Below are positions 47,674 to 58,359 of a stretch of 64,000 nucleotides of DNA, piece after piece; within the stretch, counting starts at the first letter, position 1, and the number at the start of each line of letters is the position of its first letter. The DNA comes from Meconema thalassinum. Taxonomy: Eukaryota; Arthropoda; Insecta; Orthoptera; Tettigoniidae. The DNA is taken from contig OX336392.1 in NCBI GenBank assembly GCA_946902985.2, positions 19,628,716 to 19,692,715 on the forward strand, given 5' to 3'. The notes beneath the pieces are model-generated. The model was not told the origin of the DNA. It ran no database searches and saw only the letters and a list, made by a program, of their open reading frames with translations. The position numbers and the translations under genes are program-made.

Positions 47674-47733
47674 TCCCTTTGGACTGGTACCTATGGACTG
47701 GCCCATGCAATTATCCAAATTATGTCAAAGGGT
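47674..47733. repeat. Palindrome spacer (60 bp)
   Basis: This short non-palindromic loop separates the two arms. Perfect pairing ends at 47673/47734. The loop resembles 40840-40900 inside the arm: both contain a CTATGGACTGG stretch followed by AAATTATGTCAAAGGG. The spacer therefore looks like a diverged copy of the edge of the 15-bp minisatellite found at the outer ends, and not like unique DNA. Confidence 0.9.
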
Positions 47734-48191
47734 CCGGTCCAAAGGGATCAGCCAAAAGGACCTGTCCACAGGGACCCGTCAAAAATGACTCCATTCTAAA
47801 AGGGCTCTTCCAAAGGGGCTAGTCAACAGGGACCAGTCCAAAGGGACAAATCAACAGGGATCAATGAAAAGGGGGAAGCGCATCATGTAAGTCGTTGCGC
47901 GCCGCCGCCGTGGGAACATAAGTGTTTATCAGCAGTCTCCGGCAATGTTCGGGAGAGTAACCTTGAAAAGTAGCTGAAACTCGGTAGTCGAAAGCATAGC
48001 TTGACCCGTTTCTTACCTATATGACAAGGTTAGGTTAGGTAAATTTAGGTTATGTTAGGTGAGCAGAGGTTAAGTCTTAAAATATTCCCTCTCTTATGTG
48101 TTCAAAGGCGATTCACTCTGAACAGTCAGCCAAAACTTTAAATATGTATTTATCATTACATAACGAATTAAAGCAAACTTAATTAATTATG

Positions 48192-48717
48192 ATTGGCGTT
48201 TTTTATTACTGTTCAATGTAGACAGAATATATGCATTAAATGATAGACTCAAGACAAAATGTTTTGATTGTTGACTTGCGTTATTGATAAATTGGTTTAA
48301 TGTTAGGGGCAGTGCACACTTTCCATGTCGATAATTTATATAGGCTAGAAGGATGGTGTTGCAAACTTCTAATGTGTATTTCCAAATTTCATGCATAGTC
48401 TATTTCATAGAATTTTCCTCTAACTTAAAAGTTCATGCTGATTTTGTCTTTGTGTTTGACATTGCAACTACAATGGTTGATTGGATATTCTTTGTCAACT
48501 TTCAAATCATGTATTTCATGTCAGATATGTTGGAATTTTTGTTCATGTGTGAAGCTATCAAGTACCGATACCTAATTGGTTACACACAACTGCTTCATAA
48601 TGAAAATCTGATGTCAGATATGTTGGAATTTTTGTTCATGTGTGAAGCTATCAAGTACCGATACCTAATTGGTTACACACAACTGTTTCATAATGAAAAT
48701 CTTGATCTCTGATTCAT
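48192..48717. repeat. Conserved block shared with 16425-16835 (right arm)
   Basis: Mirror of 46690-47215, including the 93-bp tandem duplication (48518-48610, 48611-48703). It lies upstream of the right-arm 231-aa FLYWCH ORF, so it may be part of that gene's 5' region. Confidence 0.8.
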
Positions 48718-48979
48718 TGGAGAACTGTTTACGCTTGTCCGAACCAAGACTAACTGACTACTCACTGCTAAGGTTTAGAAATTACATTTACTCAAATCAC
48801 ATTCTGGTAAAAAAGATCATGACTACTATAAACTGCTACCACTCTTCCACCACTTTGTTAATACTTTTCTACCATTTGACTCTCACTTTTGCTCTTACTT
48901 TAAACTGCACATACTACAAACTATCATTTTTATTATCGAGTTAACTTTACTAGAGATTAGTTTATGCTCAACAGTCGAC

Positions 48980-49675
48980 ATGGAAGTATCAACGACTAGC
49001 TATGGTAAGCCATGTGCTTACTATAAAGGATATGCATATATTGTAAAACGAACTAATAAAAATGGAACTGTTATTTGGTGCTGTTCGAAACAACGATCTA
49101 AAAAGTGTCGAGGAATGATTAAAACAAAAGGCTCCAACATACTTATTTCAATCGATCATCATTGTAAATCTCAAAATAATACTCATTTAAATGGACAAAA
49201 TACTCTAACCATGGTAAAAAAGCAAGACCAAGAAAAAAATAGTGTGGCTCAAGATAGTGCTTTGTTTGTTAAAGAGCATTTATTATCTCCTGAAAAAGAC
49301 ATGTTAGGACAGTCGTTAACGTCTAAGAAACCTCTAACACTATCAAAGACAACACAAACTATGCCAAAGGTTGTTGCATTGCAAGATGAACAAAAAGGAT
49401 TAGATAGTAATAGTGATGATGATTATATTGATGATAATTATATTGATGATGATAACCATGATGATGATGATGATTATTATCATGATGATGATGAGGATGA
49501 TAATGGTTTACACCCAAAAAAATCATTTGTTAAATTTGTTTACTGGAACAATCCCAATAAGCTAATCCAGCGGCTTCAGTACTTGCATACCTGTATACAG
49601 GCTGGTCATACTAAATATGAGGAAGAACTTTTGGATATAGAAAATGAGCTTCGTGATGCTAAAATTATAGTGTAA
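48980..49675 (+). CDS. FLYWCH-type zinc-finger protein, right-arm copy 1
   Basis: Mirror image of the ORF at 45732-46427, also 231 aa and intact. The start ATG is at 48980. The domain order is the same: FLYWCH at ~9-62 with Trp33, Cys35, Cys43, His60 and Cys62, then an Asp-rich region, then a C-terminal FVYW...AKIIV block. The visible protein difference is in the linker, where NTLTMVKK replaces NTLTKVKK. The two copies are transcribed outward, divergently, from the palindrome centre, with ~2.5 kb between their start codons. Any RNA crossing the centre would carry both strands of the gene and could form a hairpin; that is inference from the layout. Confidence 0.75.
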   Translation: MEVSTTSYGKPCAYYKGYAYIVKRTNKNGTVIWCCSKQRSKKCRGMIKTKGSNILISIDHHCKSQNNTHLNGQNTLTMVKKQDQEKNSVAQDSALFVKEHLLSPEKDMLGQSLTSKKPLTLSKTTQTMPKVVALQDEQKGLDSNSDDDYIDDNYIDDDNHDDDDDYYHDDDEDDNGLHPKKSFVKFVYWNNPNKLIQRLQYLHTCIQAGHTKYEEELLDIENELRDAKIIV

Positions 49676-49716
49676 TGAATCCATGTAACCGCTTAAACTC
49701 TTTCTTAACAATACAT

Positions 49717-50031
49717 GTAATATTTTCTACCACTTTGCTACCACTTTTCTAGTTTGCTACCACTTTTCTACCACTTTGCTACCACTTTTCTACTACTTTT
49801 CTACCACTTTTCTACCACTTTTCTAGTTTGCTACCACTTTTCTACCACTTTGCTACCACTTTGCTACCACTTTTCTACCACTTTGCTACCACTTTTCTAC
49901 CACTTTTCTACCACTTTGCTACCACTTTGCTACCACTTTTCTACCACTATGTTACCAATTGTCTACCACTTGTCTACCACTGGTCTACCACTTTGCTACC
50001 ACGTTTCTACCACTTTTCTATCACTTTTAAC
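49717..50031. repeat. 11-bp minisatellite (right arm)
   Basis: Mirror of 45376-45690. Array length is the same in both arms, with several single-base differences between units. Equal length in a repeat type that usually changes length quickly implies a recent duplication or ongoing conversion between the arms. Confidence 0.9.
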
Positions 50032-50131
50032 TGTACATATTAAATATAAAAGCCAACGCTAAATAATTCTATTACCAGAACAGAGATAACCTTTGTAGTG
50101 TGCAAATCATACTAACAGGTTAGTTACTACT

Positions 50132-50530
50132 ATGGAACTTACTACAACTAATCGAGGTAAACAACGTGTACTCTATAAAGGCTACTCTTATAACTATAGA
50201 CGACAAAATGTAAAAGGAATAATATTCTGACGATGCTCAAAACAGAGGTCAACAAGATGTCGAGGCAATATGAAAAGTAGAAATGGTGTGGTTTTAAGTG
50301 TGAGTGATCATCAATGTAGTGCTCCAGACAAAACACTGATGGTGTTGGCAAAAAATCATCAGAATGCTAATAAGTTAGTACAAGAGAAAGATGTTGCTAC
50401 TCAAAATAGTGCATTGATTGTTGAGCAACGTTTAACCCCTGTTGTAAAAGTTATGTTGTATCCATGTTCCACGCCTCAAGAGTCATCAACATCACAGACT
50501 ATGCAAGAGGTAGTGTTGTTGTTGTTTTAA
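50132..50530 (+). pseudogene. FLYWCH-type paralogue, right-arm copy 2, nonsense mutation at the core Trp
   Basis: Mirror of 44877-45275. The start ATG is at 50132. Codon 33, the invariant Trp of the FLYWCH domain, is TGA (50228-50230) where the left arm has TGG. Translation would end after 32 residues, before every zinc ligand. The remainder stays open, with an internal ATG at 50270 giving 86 residues that lack Trp33 and the first two Cys. The change is a single G-to-A and is one of the few clear arm-to-arm differences in this area. It could be a genuine mutation or a consensus error. Confidence 0.7.
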
Positions 50531-50849
50531 GGGGCTGAACTACAAAGTCATCTGCCTTGTTATGCAAGTGGATCGAAAAGGACTAGATAGTAATAGACAA
50601 AAGAGAGTTGTAGTTTGTATATAACTATTGTACAAGTACTTACATTAAATAAATAAAAAAGTGTATGGGTATTGTCTGTTTTTCTTCATTGCTATCCCTA
50701 TGTCCCACTATTAATGCAATTGTTAACCATCAACAGTCTCTGACTATGTTCGCAAAGAGAGTGACCTTAAGCAATACACTCTATCTATGGTTTGTGTACC
50801 GAGTACACAATAATACAGTGTGGTCAAGTCATGTTGAGGCAATAGTTAT

Positions 50850-50934
50850 ATCAGGTAAGGTATTCGAACCCTTGCTTTCTTGTACAGAAAATTTGAACTT
50901 AAGTCAAACACCATAACCACTCGGTCAACCTGAC
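50850..50934 (-). tRNA. tRNA-Leu(UAA)-like sequence, right arm (possible pseudogene)
   Basis: Mirror of 44473-44557, with acceptor stem, TAA anticodon and variable arm all retained. It lies antisense to, and downstream of, the decayed FLYWCH copy. Confidence 0.5.
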
Positions 50935-51354
50935 AGTTACTAATTTAATTATTTTTGTGGACTTGAGTGTTTATAAAACTTTTTCCAGTATACATTGACT
51001 AAACCACTTGTTTGTTTTGAAATATAGATTTTGTTTTGTTTGACCATAACATTGCAGTTATGAGTCTTGTGAACTGGGTGTTTAATATAGGGTTAAAGGC
51101 ATTTTAAAATAATTTTAGAAAAGCTCTTAGGTATCGTGTCATGGGTTTTAGTAATGCATTACTGTTCGTTGACTAACATTTACCGTTACACAACATTATT
51201 TTGGTGAGCTCTACATGTTGTTGTTTGAGTCGTCAGTCTTTTGACTGGTTTGATGCAGATCTCCATGCCTCTCTGCCCCGAGCGAAACGTCTCATCTCTA
51301 TATAACTACCACACCCTACATTCAAGGCTATCTGTTTAACATATTATAACCTTG

Positions 51355-51495
51355 GATCCCCCCTACAAGCTCTTGGGTTCAATTCCTAGATTTAACAAAA
51401 ACTTTTAAAAGTGGTATGACAACAAAAACTAGTCTACTCAGTCTCGAGTGGTCCAAATAAGTAGAGAGGGTTTGATTCACACCTCAACCATAGAG
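51355..51495 (+). repeat. Degraded SINE fragment (right arm)
   Basis: Mirror of 43912-44052, the same tRNA-derived SINE remnant in opposite orientation. Confidence 0.75.
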
Positions 51496-52080
51496 CACCA
51501 TGTTCTTTTTTTTTATATAATGATAGTCATTTGTTCAATTTCACATTTCACACATTGCAATTTGTCAATTTTCCATTTGCATTTTTTAAAATGACAGTTT
51601 GATGTTTTTCAATTTCATGATATGGAAACATGGATTTTTCCATTTTCATATTTACACATTTGTCAATTTCCCATTTGCATATATTTTCTTAAATGTCCGT
51701 TTAAGGTTTTTAAATATTGTCTATATGGAAACATGGATTTTCCAATTTGCTGTTTACAAATTTTTTATATATTTATTTTGTGTGTATGTTGAAAAACGAT
51801 ATTTCCAAAACAAGATTTTTATTTTTCATTTTATGATTTTGTAAATGATCTTAATGTGAGTGCTTGACCATGGCAATAATACAGTCTATCTATATGTTAG
51901 CGGAACCATAGAGGCTTATTACTACTGCAAGTAAGAATGTTTTACAAAAAACGACTATCTACCACTACATTTGAAAAACAAAACGATTGAAAAAAATCTA
52001 TTTTCCATTCATATATAAGTGCTAATTCTCCCTCTCCCCACCCTACCTCACCGTATTTTCTCTGGTCAAACAACCAATGC

Positions 52081-52120
<40 letters not shown>

Positions 52121-53349
52121 TTCTATCTCTCTCTATACATATGTTTTCTCTTGTCCACGAGATAAAAATTATGGTTGCTGGATTGTATCCTGCACTGTTT
52201 ATGCGACATACCTTTGCCAGTTCATAAAACCGTTAGGTATTTCTCTACACATAGCGATTTTACCACTGCTTTTGCTTGTTTGACTTTCTTGCAGTCTGGT
52301 ATGTGATAGGAAGCATTAACTGTATGTCAAACCCAGTCCACGTTTGTATTTGTAATCTAAGTAATAATTTGAAAAGAGACAAGTGTAATCAGTTTTAAAC
52401 ATTATCTCTGCTTTTATTTGATTGTTTATGACATGTATATTAACCAAAAATCAAACCCTGGTCTACCTTAGTGAAAGGCTAACAATTTAACCACTGCGTC
52501 ACCATACCCTTTTTTCTAAGTTTGATTCGTTCTAGGCCTTAGAGCTAGAAATCGAGTTAAGATCTCCAGTGAAAGAGGCACATGTGCTCACCACTATAGC
52601 ACGTAATGTTTAGCTGGTAACATTAGACAACCGAAAATGATTGTATTTCTGTTAGCCAAGCATTTCTGTCATTTACCTACTGTGTGAGCTCTGCCAGCAA
52701 GACAGTTTAGTTTAGAACAAGTGTGTGTGTGAGTGTGTGTATAGATTATTAGCCTCAGGTATTTAAAGCTTGTTGTGTGTAGCGACCATCTTGTCCCAGT
52801 AACCACTGAGCAAGTTTTAACAGTCAACCCATAATAACTGCATAAGATGGTTGTGTGTGGTTCATGTACTTGTGTGTGTGTGTGTGTGTGTGTGCATTAG
52901 CATCATGCACTAGCTTTACCTTACCCTCTATAGGTAGAGCGTTATCCCTTTCCTTTCTGACATTACCAATGCCCACATTCAACCACAAGTTTTACACTTA
53001 AACCATTGGCTTGTTTTTGATTAAGTTTGGTTCGGTTTGGTTGGATTTGATTCAGCTTGGTTCAGTTTAGTTCAATGTAGTCACCATTTTGGATTTTAGC
53101 TATCCTATTTAACCAATCAATTAAAGATTGACTACTCTTATTTCTTGAATCGATTAATCAGATTTTGTATACACCATTTGTCATTTATTATCCCATACCT
53201 ACAACCTATACTCTCTCTGTACTGCAGTTTGATCTGAAAACAAGTTCCAATGGTGAAAGATTTGTCAGTCGCCATACATGTAGCCTACAATAATTCTTTC
53301 ACTACCTAGCTATGTTTCATCACTCACTGTAAACATTTCACATGTTGAT

Positions 53350-53724
53350 ATCCGATTATTAGTTTATAAAATCTCAGGTCAACGACCTTGCTGTTTTGAA
53401 TTTTTGAGGTAAATTCATTGGTCATGGGAAAGGGTTAACCATTCGTAGTCCTATGACACCTCACTTGACCCTCTCTACTGATAAGTTTATAAAATCTTAG
53501 GTCAATGACCTTGCTGTTTTGGGTATTTTGGGTAAATTCGTTGGTCATGGAAAAGGGTTGGCCATCCTGAGTCTTGTGACACCTCACTTGTCCCTCTCTG
53601 ATTATTAGTTGATACAATCTTAGGTTAATGACCTTGCTGTTTTTTTTTTTGGTAAATTCATTGGTCATGGGGAGGGGTTGGCCATTTTAAGTCCTATGAC
53701 ACCTCACTCGACCCTCTGTGATTA
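53350..53724. repeat. Three ~120-bp direct repeats (right arm)
   Basis: Mirror of 41680-42055, with the same three units in opposite orientation. The related outer modules with the CCCCTAGTAGGGGTAG block lie at ~54130-54150 and ~54960-54980. Confidence 0.8.
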
Positions 53725-54531
53725 TTAGTTAGCGAGATATTAACGAAAGTGCAGTTAGGCCCTTTTGACAAAAAATGAATAATACATTCAAAAACAGGGC
53801 GTCACCACAAGTCCAACGACCCCTCATACAAGTTCCTAGCTTTCTTAGTTCATAAGATATTAAAAAGCCGATGACCTATTAGTTTTTGGATCTTTGTTTA
53901 TTTTGTAAAAAAAAAAACGTATCTATAAATCATTATTCAAAAAGCCCGCCCTCTTACAAAAACCCCAATTGCGCATTCGTAAAACAAAAAAACAAAAATG
54001 ATAAATCATAGCGGCATTCAGTTGTATGCATGCACTTTATGTGGAACGAGTTTAATTTCATATTGGTATACAAACTCCCACATGTTGCACATGGAAAGCG
54101 ACTTTTACCTAAAAATTATTATTTCACCCCCTAGTAGGGGTAGATTTTATTTTTGAGTGGAAATAAGCTATCCATAGGAAAGGGGTTGTCTGCCGGAGTA
54201 ATTTGACTACTCGTACATGTCTCTAGCCTTATTCCCACCACTGCCAAAACAGGTTGTGACTTGTTAGCTCTTATCATGCACGTGCACATGTGAACACCTG
54301 TGTGTTAGATCATATTACAAATGAACTCGCATTTTCTCACGTATGAATCAAAACAGGATGTGACTTGTTTCACAAGGAGAATGCTAATAATGACATCTCA
54401 CACGTGTTCACATGTATTTCATCTCTTTCCTTTCATATCATTATCACATTATAGTAGTGGGGGTTGGTGAACAACGTCAGTTCAACACACACAAATGTAG
54501 TTAGGCCCTTTGACATAATTTAAATAAATTC

Positions 54532-54796
54532 ATGAGCCAGTCCATAGGGACCAGGCCAAAGGGATCAGTCCAAAGGGATCAGTCCAAAGGGACAAGGACT
54601 CGTCCACAAGGACTTGTCCACAAGGACCTGTCCACAAGGACCTGCCCACAAGGACTCGTCCACAAGGACCTGTCAACAAGGAATTGTCCACAAGGACTCA
54701 TCAACAATGACCTGTCAACAAGGACCTGTCCACAAGGACTTGTCCACAAGGACTCGTCCACAAGGACTTGTCCACAAGGACTCGTCCACAGAGATC
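54532..54796. repeat. 15-bp minisatellite with mini-hairpin units (right arm)
   Basis: Mirror of 40581-40870. It is shorter by roughly one to two units, which accounts for most of the length offset between the outer parts of the arms. Confidence 0.9.
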
Positions 54797-55152
54797 CGCT
54801 CCCCCCACCCTCTTCAAAAGCCATGAGTGGGCATGCTAATTCATAGTGGCTATTCACCGAACATATGCACTTTATGTGGAACAACGTTTCATTCCATATC
54901 GGCATTCAAACTCTCACATGTTGCAATTGGTAACAGAGATTCTCTAAAAAATTACAATTTCACCCCCTAGTAGGGGTAGGTTTTACTTTTGGGGTGGAAA
55001 TATATTGTCCATTGGAAAGGGGGTGTTAGCCCGAGTTCAATGACACCTCATTCGTCAAAATCCGACCACGGGTTCGGGAGTTATCGGGCTGCCGCCATCT
55101 TGTGTGGAGGGTGTGGAGGTGGAGGCATTAGAACCATCCAAAACACACTACT

Positions 55153-56120
55153 AACATATATTTATATGGCGAGCGTCTTTTGACTAAACTACAAGGTTAT
55201 CAACCCAATAGTTTGCATACGGTGGCCATGTATATGTACAAATCGATTCACCCTATCAAGTCAATCACTGTCAAACCGAATTGAACGAAATTCGGTACTG
55301 AAGTATCACTTGCAAAGAGCACCTCAGTGTCATAATTTATATCGCCGCCATCTTTACGAAAACGTAATGGACGCCACACAAATGTTAAAAGCTTAAATCA
55401 AATTACGACCAACCGAATCATCTGATCTTTACCAATTTTTGCAACATTATATCTTTATGTAAGCCTCCGTGGCTTAGGCGGCAGCACGCCGGCCTCTCAC
55501 CGCTGGGTCCGTGGTTCAAATCCCGGTCACTCCATGTGATATCTGTGCTGGACAAAACGGAGGCAGACAGGTTTTTCTCCGGGTACTCCGGTTTTCCCTG
55601 TCAAAATTTCATTCCAGCAACACTCTCCACTATCATTTCATATCATCTGTCATTCATTTAATCATTGCCCCAGAGGAGTGTGTCAGGCCTCGGCAGCCGG
55701 CACAGTCCATATCCTCGCCGCTAGATGGGGGCTTCATTCATTCCATTCCTGACCCGGTCGGAGACTGGAAGCAGGCTGTGGATTTTCATTTTCATATCTT
55801 TATGTATGAAAAAAAATATTTTGACCAAACTACAATGTCATCAGCCCAATCATTTGCGGATAGCGGCCGCATTTAGCCTATGTGTGCAAATCGATTCACC
55901 ATATCAATTCAAACACGGCGAAACCGAATTGAATGAAATTTTGTACAGAGGTAGCACTAGCATAGGGCACCTCATATTCATGTTTGATATCCCTATAGCA
56001 CGTGGTATTTCAATGAGCTACTACAACCAACATTGAATTATATTCCTTGAAAAGGACAAAGAGTTATAACAATACCCATGCTTTTAGGAGAAAGTAGGCT
56101 ATATGTTCTTTACTGAACAT
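55153..56120 (+). mobile_element. Family C repeat, tail half (interrupted), with SINE insertion
   Basis: Resumes the family C repeat with AACATATATTTATATGG and TTTTGACTAAACTACAAGG. It runs through a second internal unit (GCCGCCATCTTTACG, AAATCAAATTACGACC) and, after a SINE at 55457-55795, a third (TTTTGACCAAACTACAATG). It ends with the family's tail hairpin ATGTTCTTTACTGAACAT near 56100. Together with 37195-37514 it forms one element split by the LINE-palindrome composite. Confidence 0.75.
55457..55795 (+). mobile_element. tRNA-derived SINE with target-site duplication
   Basis: The tRNA-like head has an A-box-like TGGCTTAGGCGG and B box GGTTCAAATCCC. The body contains CTCCGGTTTTCCCTGTCAAA and AGATGGGGGCTTCATTCATT. 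The 3' end is simple TTTTCATTTTCAT. The 13-bp sequence ATATCTTTATGTA occurs on both sides (ending near 55456 and starting near 55796) and is a clear target-site duplication. It is inserted in the family C element. Confidence 0.85.
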
Positions 56121-56979
56121 CGTGTTTTATTTCATTCTATTAATTACAATTGATCTCATAAACATTTTCACATGAAACATTAGACTTAACTACATCTCTA
56201 GTGTTTTATTTTTATTCTTAATTGGTTTCATTTTTATTGTGCGGAAGAAGACTCCAAAGTCAGGAGGAAACATGTACAATATATAATACAGTGGATATAT
56301 TAGTGTGAGTACTGATTGGCATATAATGTAAACTTTGAATTCATCTATCAATACGGATATCTACAAACATTGTGCTATCAATGGCAAATGTATTCGCATT
56401 CTATGGCAAGACTCTCGCCTATTGTGTCCATGTTGTGGGTTCAAATTCGGGCTGAGAAATCCGGATTTTGTTCCAGTAGATTTACTGGAACTGAAAACAT
56501 TCCCCTTAAGGGCACCAGATCAGTTAGTCCCTTAAAATTATTATTAGTATTATTATCATGCCCAGCCCCATGGCGAAGTTAAACCTCAGCCCAATGGGTT
56601 CCGGGTTCGATTCCGACCAGCCTCTGGGCTGACTACGTAACATACACACAAGATTCATTTCCTTGCTTTGGCATCTTCATCGTACGTTTCATCCTAATTA
56701 CGACATCCAGATCGCCCACGTGTCTGAACATGAACAAATTGCACCAGGTCTGTACGGAGGCCACACGATATTATTTATTTATTATTTAGGATATCTTAGA
56801 CAAAGCAAGCAAGCAAGCTTGTAGTTTAACGTGACCGTTAATCTCGAGATCATGAGCCACGGGACCTCCTTTTTACGTGGAATCCGAACCACAGGACATG
56901 GCATTTCACTTCGAAGATATCTTAGACAGAAATACTTGGAAATGTGTGGTGATAAATTTCAAAGGGTAGATGGTAGGCT

Positions 56980-57990
56980 TACTGCCTGTTTATAGACTTC
57001 AAAAAAGCTTATGATAGTGTCAACAGAGAGAAGAATCACGAATATTTTCGAAAATGATTTGATTGACTAGAATGTGTAGAGAGAAACTAGGTGTAAAGTG
57101 AGGGCAGGGAACCTGATAGTTTTAATGTGGTGACAGGATTAAAGCAGGGAGACAGCTGTTTAGTCTGGTATTGGAAAAGGCACTAAAGAAGGTGTCATCT
57201 ATGGGAAGAGGTGTGAACATAGGTGGTGAGGTCAAACTGCTAGCATTTGCTGACGATATTGTTGTCATAACAGAGAATGAAGAGGAACTAAAAAGGTCAG
57301 CTAAAGTGTTAATAGAGGTGCGTCTGAGGACCAATCAAGAGAAAACGGAGTGTATGGTAGTTGGAAGGGGGAATAAAGAAGAAGCGATGGGGGCACTAGA
57401 GATAGGAAGCATGCTGTTTAAGATGACTGGATCCTTCAAATATCTAGGAAGCATCGTAAATTGGAATAACAACATTGAGGAAGAGATAATGAACCGTATA
57501 AAATCTGCAGAGAGGTGCATGTTTGCAATGAATAAACTATTCAGCAGTAAACTGTTATCAAGGACATCAAAACTCTGTGTTTATAAAACGACCAGTATTA
57601 ATATGTGGGGCAGAGACATGTGCACTGAGCAAGAAGATGGAGAGGAGAATATTGGCCTTTAAAAACAAAGTGTTAATAAAAATCTTCGGGTTGTTATTTG
57701 AGCAGGGAAACTTCTGAAGAAGAAATAACACAGAAATTCACGCACTGTATAACGAACCGGATGTGATAGCAGTAATGAGGAGCAGATGAATAGAATGGCT
57801 GGGACATGTACTGAGAAGGGAAGAAGGGATGGTAAATAGAGTGCTCGAAGGAGACCACAAGGAAGAAGACCCCTCGGTAATCCAAAGTTGAGATGGCAGG
57901 ATGGAGTAATTAGGAAAGACCTGGAGGCCCTGGGGGCCAACGAGAATATGGCCGGAGACAGAAAGCAAGAGTGAGGCAATGACCCGACTT
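56980..57990 (+). pseudogene. LINE remnant 5 (RT core and C-terminus)
   Basis: Begins with a FIDFKKAYDSVN-like reading, then a G(L)KQGDS motif, LAFADDIVVITENEEELKRS at ~57240 (the A/YADD catalytic motif), TNQEKTECMVVGRGNKEEAM, FKYLGSIVNWNNNIEEEIM and then, frameshifted, RIEWLGHVLRREEGMVNRVL. The 163-aa frame at 57171-57662 is the longest open piece. Stops and frameshifts show it is inactive. Confidence 0.85.
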
Positions 57991-58359
57991 CGGTTCGTGT
58001 GGCCAACTAAGTAAGTAACTTGGTAATGAATTGTAGGATATAGAAACGGAGTGGTCAGGATACAGGGATGCGGTACAAGAAGAGACAACAGTGTGTACAG
58101 ACAGGAAAATGCGCATATCCTGGTGGAAGTCTGCTTGTAAATGTTAAAAGAAGGCTCTCAAAAATGTGTCCAAACAAGGAATACAGAGAGCTATAGGTAG
58201 TGGAACTGGAAGTGGTATATTTTGGGTGTGTGTATATTGAACTGATAATTAAATAAAATAAATAAATACATAAATAAATAAATAAATAGTGTAATGACCT
58301 GTGCTATTGTGTTGTGTGTAATTGTAATTCAGGTCAGGATTGGGTGAGAAGCAGCCATG

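Larger units (their letters stand above)
47734..55152. repeat. Right arm of giant palindrome
   Basis: Reverse-complement partner of 40225-47673. Differences from the left arm include TGG to TGA in the second FLYWCH ORF (50228-50230), a Lys/Met difference in the first FLYWCH ORF, and small length differences near (CA)n and in the outer minisatellite. The outer edge joins family C repeat sequence at 55153, whereas the left arm joins a LINE. The flanks are therefore not palindromic, which argues against a simple fold-back assembly artefact. Confidence 0.97.

Noticed and set aside
40225..55152. Palindrome as a DNA virus or Maverick-type element with inverted termini
   Set aside because: No polymerase, integrase, capsid or protease genes; the arms contain host SINE fragments and dispersed repeats.
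55511..55876. 121-aa and overlapping ORFs
   Set aside because: They run through a tRNA-derived SINE and are not coding.
57659..58116. Minus-strand ORFs of 68-116 aa
   Set aside because: Antisense shadows of the decayed LINE on the plus strand.
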